Assembly: GCA_028583685.1 (NCBI GenBank)
Contig: JAMXIF010001253.1
Location: forward strand, 73,095,461 to 73,159,460
Direction: 5' to 3'
Source: Petaurus breviceps papuanus
Lineage: Eukaryota > Chordata > Mammalia > Diprotodontia > Petauridae
DNA: 64,000 nt
The number at the start of each line of letters is the position of its first letter. Within the stretch, counting starts at the first letter, position 1. Below the pieces are notes generated by a model that saw only the letters and a list, made by a program, of their open reading frames with translations, had not been told where the DNA came from and did no database searches. Positions 32,905 through 42,825 of the stretch are shown piece by piece. A program made the position numbers and the translations under genes.

Positions 32905-33110
32905 ATAGAATTGTAATTCTAAAGCCATAAAGCCAGCTAGTTCAACCCTTTCATTTTACAGATAAGGAAACTGAAATCCTCTGTAGTGATTTGCCTCAGT
33001 AAAGGAGAAGCACAGTGATTTTTCCAAGGTCATTCAGCTCTTATGACAAGCTTTCAGTTCATGTTCTCTGAATCCCAAGCCAGTGCTCTTTCCAGTGTTA
33101 TCACAATGAT
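32905..33110 (-). mobile_element. MIR-like SINE
   Basis: 'cattttacagataaggaaac', 'ttttccaaggtcattcagct', 'gaatcccaagccagtgctct'. This is a minus-strand MIR-class order with many mismatches. Confidence 0.7.
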
Positions 33111-33618
33111 ATCCCTCAGGATCCTCTTAGAAGACTAATTGGCCATAGGTCAAGACAGGACTTTTGCTTTTTGGTCAGTTAACATCATTTAAAAATCAGT
33201 GATTGGACCACTGATCCATGGACTACTTTGTCATCTTAACCTGAAGGCTTACTAATTCAGAAATCAAAAAACAAGATAGCATGCATCACTTCCCTCTCTT
33301 ACCATACTCTACCCACTGCCACTTCCAATGTTCAAAGGAAATAATATAATAAATAAAACCAAAATATAAATAAATAAAATAATATAGTAAATATGTAATA
33401 ATATGATAAAGTATCCTTAGCTCAAATGGCTGAAGTCAAAGCTCTGCAATGACAACACAGGAAAGAAAACCAAGTGCTCATTTCTTTGGAGGAGTAGTTG
33501 ATATGATATGAATTGCTGGCAGGGGCAGGAATTCCATTGAAAATCTTCAAATAAGATTTTGGGAAGGGGGTCTCCTTAGTATGAGATACCCAGGAGAACT
33601 CACAAGATTTGTCTTACA
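33111..33618. other. No recognised feature
   Basis: An AT-rich simple tract (ataaataaaa units) lies at about 33,340-33,410. No gene. Confidence 0.45.
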
Positions 33619-33631
33619 TCTGGCACGTCTT

Positions 33632-33787
33632 TTTTTTTTTTAAGCAATCAGGGTTAAGTAACTTGCTCAAGGTTACACAGCCAGTTATTTCTGGGTGTGG
33701 TGCTGAGTATCTGAACCCAGATTTGATCCCCAGGTCATCCCGATACTGGAGCCGGTGCTCTTACTCGCTGAGCCACCTGGCTGCCCC
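33632..33787 (-). mobile_element. Type C SINE, full length
   Basis: T-rich tail, then 'gcaatcagggttaagtaact', 'agccagttatttctgggtg', 'gatttgatccccaggtcatc', 'ggagccggtgctcttactc', 'gctgagccacctggctgccc'. The flank tctggcacgtctt is repeated exactly at 33,619 and 33,791 as target-site duplication. It shares its last 20 bases or so with type B but has a different head and middle (see 57,645). Confidence 0.93.
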
Positions 33788-33904
33788 AGGTCTGGCACGT
33801 CTTGTCAAGATAACACAAAAACATTTTGGTTGTGGATAATATAAGTTGAGAAAGTTCAGGCCAGTAACACCAGATGGTACTTGGTATACATTTTATTTGA
33901 TTCC

Positions 33905-34015
33905 AATAGAATTTAAGTTCCTTCAGGGCAGGGACCACTTTGTTTTTGTCTGCATATCCCTAACACTTTTTACAGGGCCTTGCACATAGGAGGCCCTTAA
34001 TGAAGGCATAAATAA
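33905..34015 (+). mobile_element. L2 3' end fragment
   Basis: 'tttaagttccttcagggcag', 'ctgcatatccctaacac', 'ggccttgcacataggaggcc', the L2 tail order. Confidence 0.8.
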
Positions 34016-34096
34016 TGTTAGGCCTCTTGATTTGATCTAAATCTGCTGTGGTACAAAGAACACTGGATTTAAAGTAGTATAAACCTAAGAGTTTTA

Positions 34097-34330
34097 AGAG
34101 GCGACTGGGTAGATTAGAAGATAGAGTGCTGGGCCTGGGGTCAGAAATACTTGAGTTAGACACTTAATAGCTATGTGATCCTGTGCAAGTCACTTACCCT
34201 CTATTTGCCTTATTCTATTAGGGAAGAAAATGGAAAACTACTCCAGTATTCTTACCAAGAAAATCCCATGGATAGTATGGTTCACAGGGTCACAAACTAA
34301 ACACGACTAAACAATTGAATAACAATAACA
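34097..34330 (+). mobile_element. Type A SINE (Mar1-like), diverged
   Basis: 'gaagatagagtgctgggcct', 'gtgcaagtcacttaccctct', 'ctactccagtattcttacc', 'aagaaaatcccatggatag', tail 'cacaaactaaacacgactaa'. A small internal deletion removes part of the B-box region. Older than the neighbours. Confidence 0.82.
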
Positions 34331-34454
34331 AATACCAAGGGTCACTATATTAGTCCCACATCTGATGAGTCTAATTTTAAAGGGCCCCAAGTTCACAATA
34401 ATTCTGCCCCTGGAAATATAGTCATGAAACAAACAAATGGCTCATGATTATTTC

Positions 34455-35074
34455 CATAGGTTCCCCAAGTGGGTGATACCACCCTCTGTGGGGTGCTAGA
34501 ATGATTGGGGGGGTTGTAGTAGCCTTGGGTGCTTTTGGGGGGTGTTGAATAAAAATAAGGGGGTGGTAGAAGCATAATAAAAGAAAAGAAGATAAAAAAT
34601 TGGAAGAACCATTTGTATATGTTTCATCTGTTATGTGACAAAGATAAAGTCATAGTGATTACATTATTTTCCAATTAAACACACAAAATGCAAGTTATAA
34701 ATGATCAGTGGTACACTGACAGGTCTTAATAAGCAAGTGTTGGCAGGCAAGTATGTGGCACATTGTCAGGGAGTCCAACATGCATTGGCAAGAATATGTG
34801 CCAATATGTGTAATGACTTGTTTATAATATAATACTACTGTTACATGCTGTAATATGCATCATCAAAATTTCAGTGCAAGAAAAAAACCCACAAATTTAC
34901 AATAAATTATTAAATTTAAAATGTATCATTTAAAAATATTTTATATGTTTTTGAAATGACACAAATTTAAAAAAAAGAAACCTGTTAAAGGGTTAAGGAA
35001 AATAGATTTTGAAGGGGGGTTGCTGAGTAATTTTTTAAAGGGGGTAGTAGGCCAAATAAGTTTGGGAACCTCTG
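34455..35074 (+). mobile_element. hAT-like DNA transposon, non-autonomous
   Basis: Left end catAGGTTCCCCAAGTGGG and right end CCAAATAAGTTTGGGAACCTCTG-like form terminal inverted repeats of the CAGTGGTTCCCAAA type. Next to the ends, 'gataccaccctctgtggggt' and 'aagggggtagtaggccaaat' fit a known hAT-like consensus. The 620-bp element has AT-rich middle sequence without a transposase ORF, and flanking 8-bp repeats are not evident. Inactive, presumably a deletion derivative of a hAT. Confidence 0.7.
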
Positions 35075-35524
35075 TTTCAGTTATTCAAGGCCTTTTAAAA
35101 ATACAATCTCCTGCAACCCTGCCACCCAAAGCACACTTTTCTAGTATTATTTCTTACCACTATTCTTCAAATACTCTAAATTGAACTGCTTTCTATACTA
35201 TCTGCAATTTCTTGCCTCTGTGTCTTTCTTATGATGATCACTATACCTAAAATGTTGATTATCTCTTCATTTGCTGGTTTCCTCAGCATCTTTTACAAAG
35301 AAGTGCTTCCTTCATGAAGACTTCACTGAGGTCTTAGAATTTCTCTCCTTTGACATTACAAGATATTTAAAAAATAAACTTGTGATGTATTTGATCCAAT
35401 TTTATAATTTCATTAGCATATGGAGCTCCCAAGATTCGAAACTTCCTCTCTTTCCCCTACTCCCCTCCAACTGCCTGCCCCCCCCAACTAATGCAGATCA
35501 ATAACTCCATTCAAACCTTAAATT
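35075..35524. other. No recognised feature
   Basis: Plus-strand sequence at about 35,100-35,400 is weakly like L2 coding end ('gaagtgcttccttcatgaag'), but not enough to call. Confidence 0.35.
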
Positions 35525-35640
35525 TTAGAGAGTTGTAAGTGGGCAATGAGCAGTTAAGTAACTTATCCAGACACACAGAGTTAGTATCTTCCAGGAGGTA
35601 GGACATGACCGTCAATCTTTCTAACAAAACCAGCCTTCCA
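35525..35640 (-). mobile_element. MIR-like SINE, worn
   Basis: 'gcagttaagtaacttatcca', 'gacacacagagttagtatct', the minus-strand MIR-class core. Confidence 0.6.
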
Positions 35641-35669
35641 TCTACTTTCCATACAGCCTCTAATCTGTA

Positions 35670-35785
35670 TCTGATTCTAAGCTCCTTGAGATGAGGGACA
35701 TTATCCAAACTTCTTGAGTCTACTAAGTATTTAGTATAGTGTTTTGCACGTAGAGGGTTGCTTAATAAACGTTTAAGCTAAATTA
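35670..35785 (+). mobile_element. L2 3' end fragment
   Basis: 'ctaagctccttgagatgagg', 'agtatagtgttttgcacgta', 'gggttgcttaataaacg', the L2 tail. Confidence 0.7.
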
Positions 35786-36954
35786 AATTGAAAGAAAAGT
35801 GTTGAATGAAATGATGAAAGACTGATCCCTTCTTGTGGTTCAGATTCAGATGTAATAGTTAATGAGTTAGTTCTGGAATGGTGTGGTCCCATGGCTGAAA
35901 AGCTCACATTGGTATTCTAAACACAGAGTCCTTCACCACCTGATTGCTAGTGACCACAGGTGGGAGTGGGAGCATCACAAACAAATCATCATAAGCCGTT
36001 AACATTTACCAAACCAATATGAATCTGTGCTCTACTCCGCAGCGATTCAAGAGGAATGATATGATTATGAGGCTCTGTCTCAATTAGAATATGTAAAATT
36101 GAAACAATGACGTGTTGATTCCATAACTCAGAAAACTTCTCTCCAGATAACCTTTAATCGTTACTGCCCACCTGTCTTGGTGGCTCTTTAGCTGTCTTCT
36201 TCGTATATTCTTTATAAATTTTAGACCACATGCCAAGTAGCAAAATTTTCCCTGCAGAGCTTGAGGGTAAAAGAAAGTTACATCTTACTTTCAAAGCAAA
36301 AAACAAAACAAAACTAAACTAAAAAAACTTCCAAAGTAGTGTGGAAAACTATGGAAAAATTCTTAGATCAGTGTTAAGAAACATTCCTTACAAACCTCAT
36401 ATGATTTTTTTTAAACAAAACATAGTATTTAACTTAGAAAAAACTCACAGCAGAGTAAAATCACAAAGGGACTATTAAGATTTTATGCAAACGTGAATGT
36501 TAAGCTAAAGAAATAATAATTTTGTCATCCAAACAAAATGCTCACAGATGCATTATCTTCAAAGTCAGGTCTTGCGGTTCTATTAGGAAAACGGGAGAAG
36601 CTCCATCTGGATGATCACTGATGTTTCAGTTATTGAGCTAATGAAAGAAATGGCTTACTTATGTGATTGTATTTGGCTGTGAAATACGTGCTCAGTGAGT
36701 TCAGTAGGTTGAAAATACAAGACATAAGCTAATCTTTCTTTTTCTGTTCATCAATAAATAGGAAATTGAAGAATGAGTCAACCACAAACTCCAGGAATTT
36801 AGGTTCTGAATGGTTTTTATCCTATATGTCAAATTTTCAGTAGCACCTTTTACTCCTGGTTTCTGATTCTTCCAAAAAATTGAAGCTACAATGAAGGAAG
36901 GAAAGACTCAGAATTTTCAAGGACATTTTTCAATACTTTTACACACTGTTATGG
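35786..36954. other. No recognised feature
   Basis: About 1.2 kb of AT-rich sequence without gene or repeat recognised. Confidence 0.45.
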
Positions 36955-37375
36955 TAATGAGATTTGATGATCTTCCATGCTCCTTGAACTTGCTGACATA
37001 GCAGGAAGGGGTGGGGCAGGAAGGAGCCAGAAATGAGTAGGAGCAGGGATGGAGCCAGAGGTGACTGGAGGTGGCAGTGGAGGTGGTGTGAACTTCTTTT
37101 TTTTGAGCCAGCCAGAATTTCTGCTAAGGATTCCTGCTGAGGACTGCTGGGGATGGGAACTGCAGCAGACCAGAGCTGCTGGGAGCGAGCCCCATGAAGG
37201 TCAAGCAGTTACCATCAATGAGGAGAGGAGGATCTTTGTTCTATTTTGAAGGCTTGAGAATGTAGGTGCTTACTACATTAACTACATGTACCAACTCTGT
37301 GGCTACTGTGATGGCTTTGACTTTCTAGTTTTGGGACTCAGTTTTCTGGTACTTGAATAAATATTCTAGTTACGT
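36955..37375 (+). other. GC-rich patch with AATAAA: possible LTR-like relic
   Basis: A local rise in G+C at about 37,000-37,220 ('ggtggcagtggaggtggtg', 'ctgctgggagcgagcccc') lies upstream of AATAAA at 37,356. The plus-strand ORF at 37,049-37,249 is low-complexity at its start and has no family motif. The layout could be an old LTR or a chance GC-rich patch. I make no gene call. Confidence 0.25.
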
Positions 37376-37639
37376 TACCTATGTAGACAGCCTGTTACAT
37401 TTTGGGATTAATAACCATATCAGCATATTTATAGTTACCATAGGCATCATGAAAACTGCATTGTTGATACACACACCCAGCCCTAGTCTTTTTCCTGAGT
37501 ATCTGTCTAGCTTGGTATCACCAATTGTATAGTCCAACTGCATGTCCTGTGGACAGCTCAGTATTGACAAGTCCCAAATAGAACTTATTATCTTCCCCTT
37601 CCAAGCCCAACTGTCTTCAATTTCTTTCCAGGGCACACT

Positions 37640-38083
37640 ATCATCCTTCTAGTCACCCAGAATCTCAATCTTGGAATCAATTTCAACTCTTCTCCCTAGT
37701 TGCCAAGTTCCATTGATTCTTCTAAAGCACCTGTTCCTTTCTCTCCACTCACATGGCCTCATCTGAGCTCAGGCCTTCATCACCTCTCAAGTGAACTATT
37801 GCAATAGCCTTCTAATTGTTTTCCCTGCCTCAAGTCTTTCCTCTTTCCAATCCATCTTCCACATAGCTTTTTGTCATCTCATCCTTTACAATCTGGGTCC
37901 TTCTCTCTTTCTAGGTTAATTACATTTCTACTGAAACTGGCTTAGCTACCATTCCTCATAGAGTACATTCTATTTCTTCTCTCTGTGCCTTTCCTTAGGA
38001 TGCTCCTTATTCCTGGAATGTACTTCCTTTTCATATCTCACTCTTAAAACCCCTGATTTCCCAATTTAGAGCAATGCCCCCAA
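37640..38083 (+). mobile_element. L2 LINE, coding 3' part
   Basis: Plus-strand text follows the L2 ORF2 end: 'gttgccaagttccattgatt', 'aagtgaactattgcaatagc', 'gttttccctgcctcaagtct', 'ccaatccatcttccacatag', 'tgtgcctttccttaggatgc'. Cut by the L1 at 38,084; the L2 resumes near 38,770. Confidence 0.85.
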
Positions 38084-38660
38084 ATTACTAGATTACGCAT
38101 ACTCTTGGACTCAGCTCTGTTACGACCAGACCTATACCCCAAAAAGATCAAAGCAAGAGAGAAAAGACCTCTATGGACAAAAATATTTATAGCAGCTCCA
38201 TTAATAGTAGCCCCAAACTAGAAACCAAGGATAGGTCTATCTATTGGGGAATAGCTAAACAAATTATGTTACATGAATTAATAGAATAATAAATGATGAA
38301 ATGGGCAGTTTCAGAAGAAACTAAGAACATCTCAGTGAATAACTATTATCATTTGTATAATAACAGTACTATAAAGAAAAATAAGTTTGAAAAGCTTAAG
38401 AATTTTGGTCGCAACAATAATAAACTATAAGTCTAGATGATCAATGATGAAACATGCCACTAACCTCCTTTCCGAGTGGTGATAGATTTAAAAGGAAGAA
38501 TTAAACATGATCTTTTGTACATTACCAATGTGAGAATTTTTTGCTGTATTAGCTACTTTTCCTGAGGATTTGTTTTTTCTATTTTAATTGTGGGTGGTAG
38601 TAGGAAAGAAAGATAATGAATATAATTACATAATATAGTTATAAAAATATAATTATAAAA
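38084..38660 (+). mobile_element. L1 LINE 3' end, 5'-truncated
   Basis: Begins near 'ttactagattacgcatactc' and follows the L1 end: 'ccataccccaaaaagatcaa'-like text, then 'aatatttatagcagctcca', 'ctattggggaatagctaaac' and 'caatgtgagaattttttgct'. Stops and short indels throughout, with the 3' end in AT-rich sequence. It is a different subfamily from the one at 56,451 and inserted within L2. Confidence 0.82.
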
Positions 38661-38697
38661 AACAAATAAGTAATGGAATGGATTAATTATGTATGAA

Positions 38698-38752
38698 GGA
38701 GAAGGGAAAGGGAAAGAGAAAGGGAAAGTAAAGGAAGGAAAGGGAAAGAATC
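38698..38752. repeat. (GGGAAA)n-like purine repeat
   Basis: Imperfect gaaaggg units following the L1 3' end. Confidence 0.85.
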
Positions 38753-38769
38753 TCTAACATTTTTGCAAA

Positions 38770-38822
38770 CTCAACATAAGTATCACTTTGCATATGAGAC
38801 CTTCCCTAAAGCCTCTAGATAC

Positions 38823-38872
<50 letters not shown>

Positions 38873-39358
38873 TTTTTTTCTACTTACTTATATGTATCCG
38901 TGATTTTTTACTCCAATAGAATTTAAGTTCCTTGAGGGCAAAATGGTTTCAGTTTTTGTTTCTGTATCACTAGTTCTTAAAACCTTTTTTTCCCCCATAA
39001 CTTTGCATTTCTGTACTCCTTGCCTTTGCACTGGTCTTTCTTTAAGATATAGTTCAGGTATCATCTTTTCTACATCAAGCCTTTCCTGATCCTCCATGCT
39101 ATTAGTACTATTGGCCCAAAATTAATTATCCTGTATTTTAACTACTTTGCACACATTTGTTTTTATTAATTTAAGTTTATGTTTATATATGTATATTTTA
39201 ATATGTGCTACTGCCCTCTGTAATACTCCCCTATTAGAATGTAAATTTATTTGGAATAGGTATTGTTACATTCTTTGTACTCTTTTTGCCAATACCTCAC
39301 ACAGTGCCTGGCACATAGTAGGCACTTAGTAAATAAATGCTTATTGATTGATTAATGT
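38770..39358 (+). mobile_element. L2 LINE 3' end
   Basis: Includes 'atgagaccttccctaaagcc', 'ctccttgcctttgcactggt', 'caagcctttcctgatcctcc' and a textbook tail 'cagtgcctggcacatagtag' followed by 'gattgattaatg'. It is probably the rest of the L2 at 37,640, perhaps overlapping a second copy because an earlier tail-like block 'taagttccttgagggcaaaa' lies at about 38,925. A (CA)n run interrupts it at 38,825-38,870. Confidence 0.8.
38825..38870. repeat. (CA)n
   Basis: A clean CA run followed by a short T run. Confidence 0.95.
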
Positions 39359-40879
39359 ATGAGTGGATACATGTATGATATTATCAGTATATGCATACTA
39401 TATATATATATATATATAATGTTTCAGGAGATATGATTTGTTATGGCATGCCTATATCTATGTAATAATTAAGTGGTATACTGAAAGGCATTTTGGGGGG
39501 AAATATTTCTTATTGCATAGATATTCCACATTACCCCCAGTTCTTCTCACTAGATTGTCTTTGGGATTCAAGCCAAATTCCAATTAGCTATCCTTTGTTA
39601 ATCCCTAATGATATGTCTTCTGATGAGAATTAATGGTCATGGTTCTAAAATAGTGGACATATCCTCAGTTAGTCTCATTTTGGGAGTGGAATAGGGACAC
39701 ATTTAGATTTTCTATTTAAAATCTCCAAGATTTGAGTCCATCATCTCAGCAGGGTATAAATAATAAGGCCTGGTGGAATTCATCATGTAACTTTATGCAA
39801 AATTAACTCCATTTGCATTTGAAAAGCAATTAGTTGGATAAATGTCCAAACGGCAGGATAACTGCTTATTTAAAACTCACTTTATCATAGATATTTCAAT
39901 GATTGATTTATGCCAACATGAAAAGAAATACAGAATTAAAAAAACAACTGGAAGAGACTTAAAAAATTTTTTTATAGGAAAGAGCAGTCATCAAGTAAAT
40001 TAACATTCTTTATCAACTTCATGGTCAATAAGAATAAATATTTTTCTGTGTGTAAAAAACAAATATAGTATTTTAAATGCCTTTTAGGGGGAAAATGGAG
40101 ATAATTAAAATGTAAGGCAAATGAAATGGTCAAAGCTATCATTGTGGTTTCTAGCTATAAAATACCAAAGACACTTTGTATAACATGTAAGCAAGATTTT
40201 ATAAATATGCTACAACAGAATATACCCTACAGGCAACTCACTTTTTTTAGTAGAAATTTCAACCTTCATCATCATGATCAATCTTTAAATTCTGAGAAAG
40301 AAATTATGTATGACATAATTACATATCTGTGTATAGTCAGACCATTGACTAGGTTAACATACAGAATGGTAAAAATTAATACCAAATACATGGATAAAGA
40401 TAAGGAGATATTTTATGAAATTAGAATACTTAACAGCTGAATCTCTTTAAATTAGCTATTGACTCTGAAAAGTGGGATATGAATAACAGTAAAGACTGTG
40501 ACTCTGATTATCACCATTCCTTACATAAATTTAACTGTTGAAAAGCAGTCATCACATTGAAGAGGCCAAAAGAACCCAGAAACCACCTAAGGCAGAAAAC
40601 ACTTGGTCTCTTTTGCCAACTACAGAGATGGCAGCCAAAGACAACACTGGTTTGGAGTCTATGCCAATTTGCAAATATCATGAAAGGAGTTGAGAACAGA
40701 TGATGAGCTTAACAAAATGGTGAAAAGTTGTGCTAAGGAAAATGAGTATGAATAAAGCTTGATGTGAGGCTCAACTAAGCTAAATCATTCCAAGGGCATT
40801 GAAGAGGATGCCAAAATGATGACAACAAATGGACAGAAAGTTTAACAGACTTGCCCGTGTTCCTGTAGCTATTTATTAC
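39359..40879. other. No recognised feature; short (TA)n
   Basis: (TA)n at about 39,396-39,418. The plus-strand ORF at 40,126-40,440 (104 codons) has no motif I can assign. It reads like an AT-rich chance frame, although a worn transposon frame cannot be excluded. Confidence 0.4.
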
Positions 40880-41010
40880 TATCATTGATCTCAATGGCTC
40901 TACCATGAAGATATAGAAATGGCACTAAAAAAGATGAAGTCAGAAAGAACAGCTGGACAAGACCAGCACAGATGAGATTTATGCTAGAAGAGAGACAATT
41001 TTGAAGGAAA
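40880..41010 (+). mobile_element. Possible RTE-like reverse transcriptase fragment
   Basis: Plus strand reads roughly ALKKMKSERTAGQDQ, then a region like the 'KSGKAAGPDQI-AE-LKAGGE' block of RTE reverse transcriptases ('atgctagaagagagacaatt'). Frame-broken and short. The similarity is suggestive only. Confidence 0.35.
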
Positions 41011-41409
41011 TTAGAGAGTGGTCTACGTATGTTTCCTTAGGAATCCTTGGAAGAAATATATTAAGGGCTTATACAGGTATTCATAGGCAATTTCTATGCC
41101 ATACCACATCTTCATAGACACGTACAATTGCAGTGTCTGTGAAAAGTACACATAATATAATTTTGTACTTTATTTGTTACAAAAAATATTTTAATCAGTA
41201 GTGCAAAATTTAAACTTAAAGACTCTTCTCCCACAAGGATTCTCCCATGGAAATATTAAGATGATAAAGATTCCTTGATAAGTGCAACCTTAGATATACC
41301 TTCATGTAACAATCTTCTGATGATAAATATCAAATAAAGCATAAAGTAGGGAGATGTATTTACTAAACATGTTTACCATCCTTATGTTCTCTATAAATCT
41401 AAAGGCAAA
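41011..41409. other. No recognised feature
   Basis: AT-rich, no call. Confidence 0.4.
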
Positions 41410-42046
41410 CGATGCTTTCAGGAAAACCTAGGAAGACTTAGATGAACTGATACAAAGTGAAATGTACAGAACCTGGAGAACATCATATACAATAAAAGCA
41501 ATATTGTACCAAGGTCAATTGGGAATGGTTTAGTTATTCTCAGCAATACAATGATACAAAACCATTCCAAAGGACTCTTGAAAAAAATTCTCTCCACCTC
41601 TAGTGAAAGAACTGATGAAATCTGAATGCAGATTGAAATATACTTTCTTTATTATTCTTTTTTTGCCTGTTTTCTTTTGCAACATGGCTAAGATAGAAAT
41701 GTTTTGCATGACTGCACATGCATAATCTGTATCAAATTACTTGCCTTCTGTCTTTCTTTTATTTTGCTTTTTGCAGTAGGGAAGGCAGGGCAATTGGGGT
41801 TAAATGACTTGCCCAAGGTCACACAATTAGTAAGTGTTAAGTGTCTGAGGCTGGATTTGAGCTCAGTTCTCCTGAATCCAGGGTTGGTGCTTCACTGCTC
41901 CACCTAGCCACCCCAATTACTTGACTTCTTAAGGAAGGGGAAGGAGAGGAAGCAAGGGAGAGAATTCAGAACTAAAAAAAAATTTTTTTAAAGGAATGTT
42001 TAAAAATTTTGTTTACATGTTATTTAGAAAAATTAAATCTTAAAAA
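41410..42046 (+). mobile_element. L1 LINE 3' end, 5'-truncated, with SINE inside
   Basis: Follows the marsupial L1 end: 'tcaggaaaacctaggaagac', 'cagaacctggagaacatc', 'attctcagcaatacaatgat', 'gaatgcagattgaaatatac', 'ttttgcaacatggctaagat', 'tttgcatgactgcacatgca'. The 3' untranslated part continues after the SINE with 'gagagaattcagaact' and 'tttacatgttatttaga'. Another subfamily than 56,451. Confidence 0.88.
41750..41913 (-). mobile_element. Type B tRNA-SINE in L1 3' UTR
   Basis: 'gcaattggggttaaatgact', 'gatttgagctcagttctcct', head complement 'gctccacctagccacccc'. The L1 sequence caaattacttgccttct (41,733) is repeated as caattacttgacttct (41,914), a target-site duplication that proves insertion after the L1. 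Confidence 0.92.
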
Positions 42047-42355
42047 AATCTAAATGGAAGAGGGATTACATGTAAATAGCCAATTTTTTTCAGATATTCT
42101 TGACTGCAGATGATGTACTAGAGAGTCTCCTCACCAAAGCCCAATCGTTTAGAGGAGATTAGCTTAGCACTTCCCATAGGAATTTCAAAATACATAATGT
42201 TATGTCCAACAAGTATATGAAGAATGCCTGTATTCTGTATGGAATAGAGTATGTAGTGCAACAATCAAATAATAAATATATTTTAGTCAGATGCTACCAG
42301 TGAATAACGAATGGCATAAATGTTACATTTGTATTAACAAAATGTAAAAATATTT

Positions 42356-42510
42356 GGGGTGGCTAGGTGGTTCAGTGAATAGAGCACTGGCCCTGGAGTC
42401 AGGAGGACCTGAGTTCAAATCCGGCCTCAGACACTTAACATAAAAACTAGCCTTGTGACCGTGGGCAAGTCACTTAACCCCAACTGCCCTCCAAAAAGCA
42501 AAAAAAAAAA
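42356..42510 (+). mobile_element. Type B tRNA-SINE
   Basis: 'ggggtggctaggtggttcag', 'gagttcaaatccggcctcag' (canonical B box gttcaaatcc), 'cttaaccccaactgccctcc' and a poly(A) tail. 'aaaatgtaaaaa' flanks both sides as target-site duplication. Low divergence. It lacks a short 'cacttact' segment, like some other copies here ('aaaaactagcc'). Confidence 0.95.
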
Positions 42511-42825
42511 TGTAAAAAGATTAAGAAGAATGTCTTTTAGATCATGGGAGAGCAAAAATATCCCACCCATCTCTAACTCATTAAATTATTGCCCCAGAAT
42601 GAGGTCAACTCTCAATGGAGTATTTTTCAGTAAAAATTTTTAGCCGAAATTCTTTTTGAAATATTGACTAATTTTCTTTTCCTGAAGAAATCTAAAAATT
42701 GAATTATTTTTTAAATGTAAAAGAGATTTCTGAGTGTCTTTATCTATAGTGTTCTGAAAATTGTATACTAGAGATATGTAAAGTACAGATTCACTTTTTT
42801 TCTTTTTTCAGGAAATGCTTTTTAA
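42511..42825. other. No recognised feature
   Basis: AT-rich, with T-rich sequence leading into the L1 at its right. Confidence 0.4.

Noticed and set aside
40126-40440. 104-codon ORF with lysine- and isoleucine-rich text
   Set aside because: AT-rich composition explains it. No reverse transcriptase, transposase or other motif was found in it.
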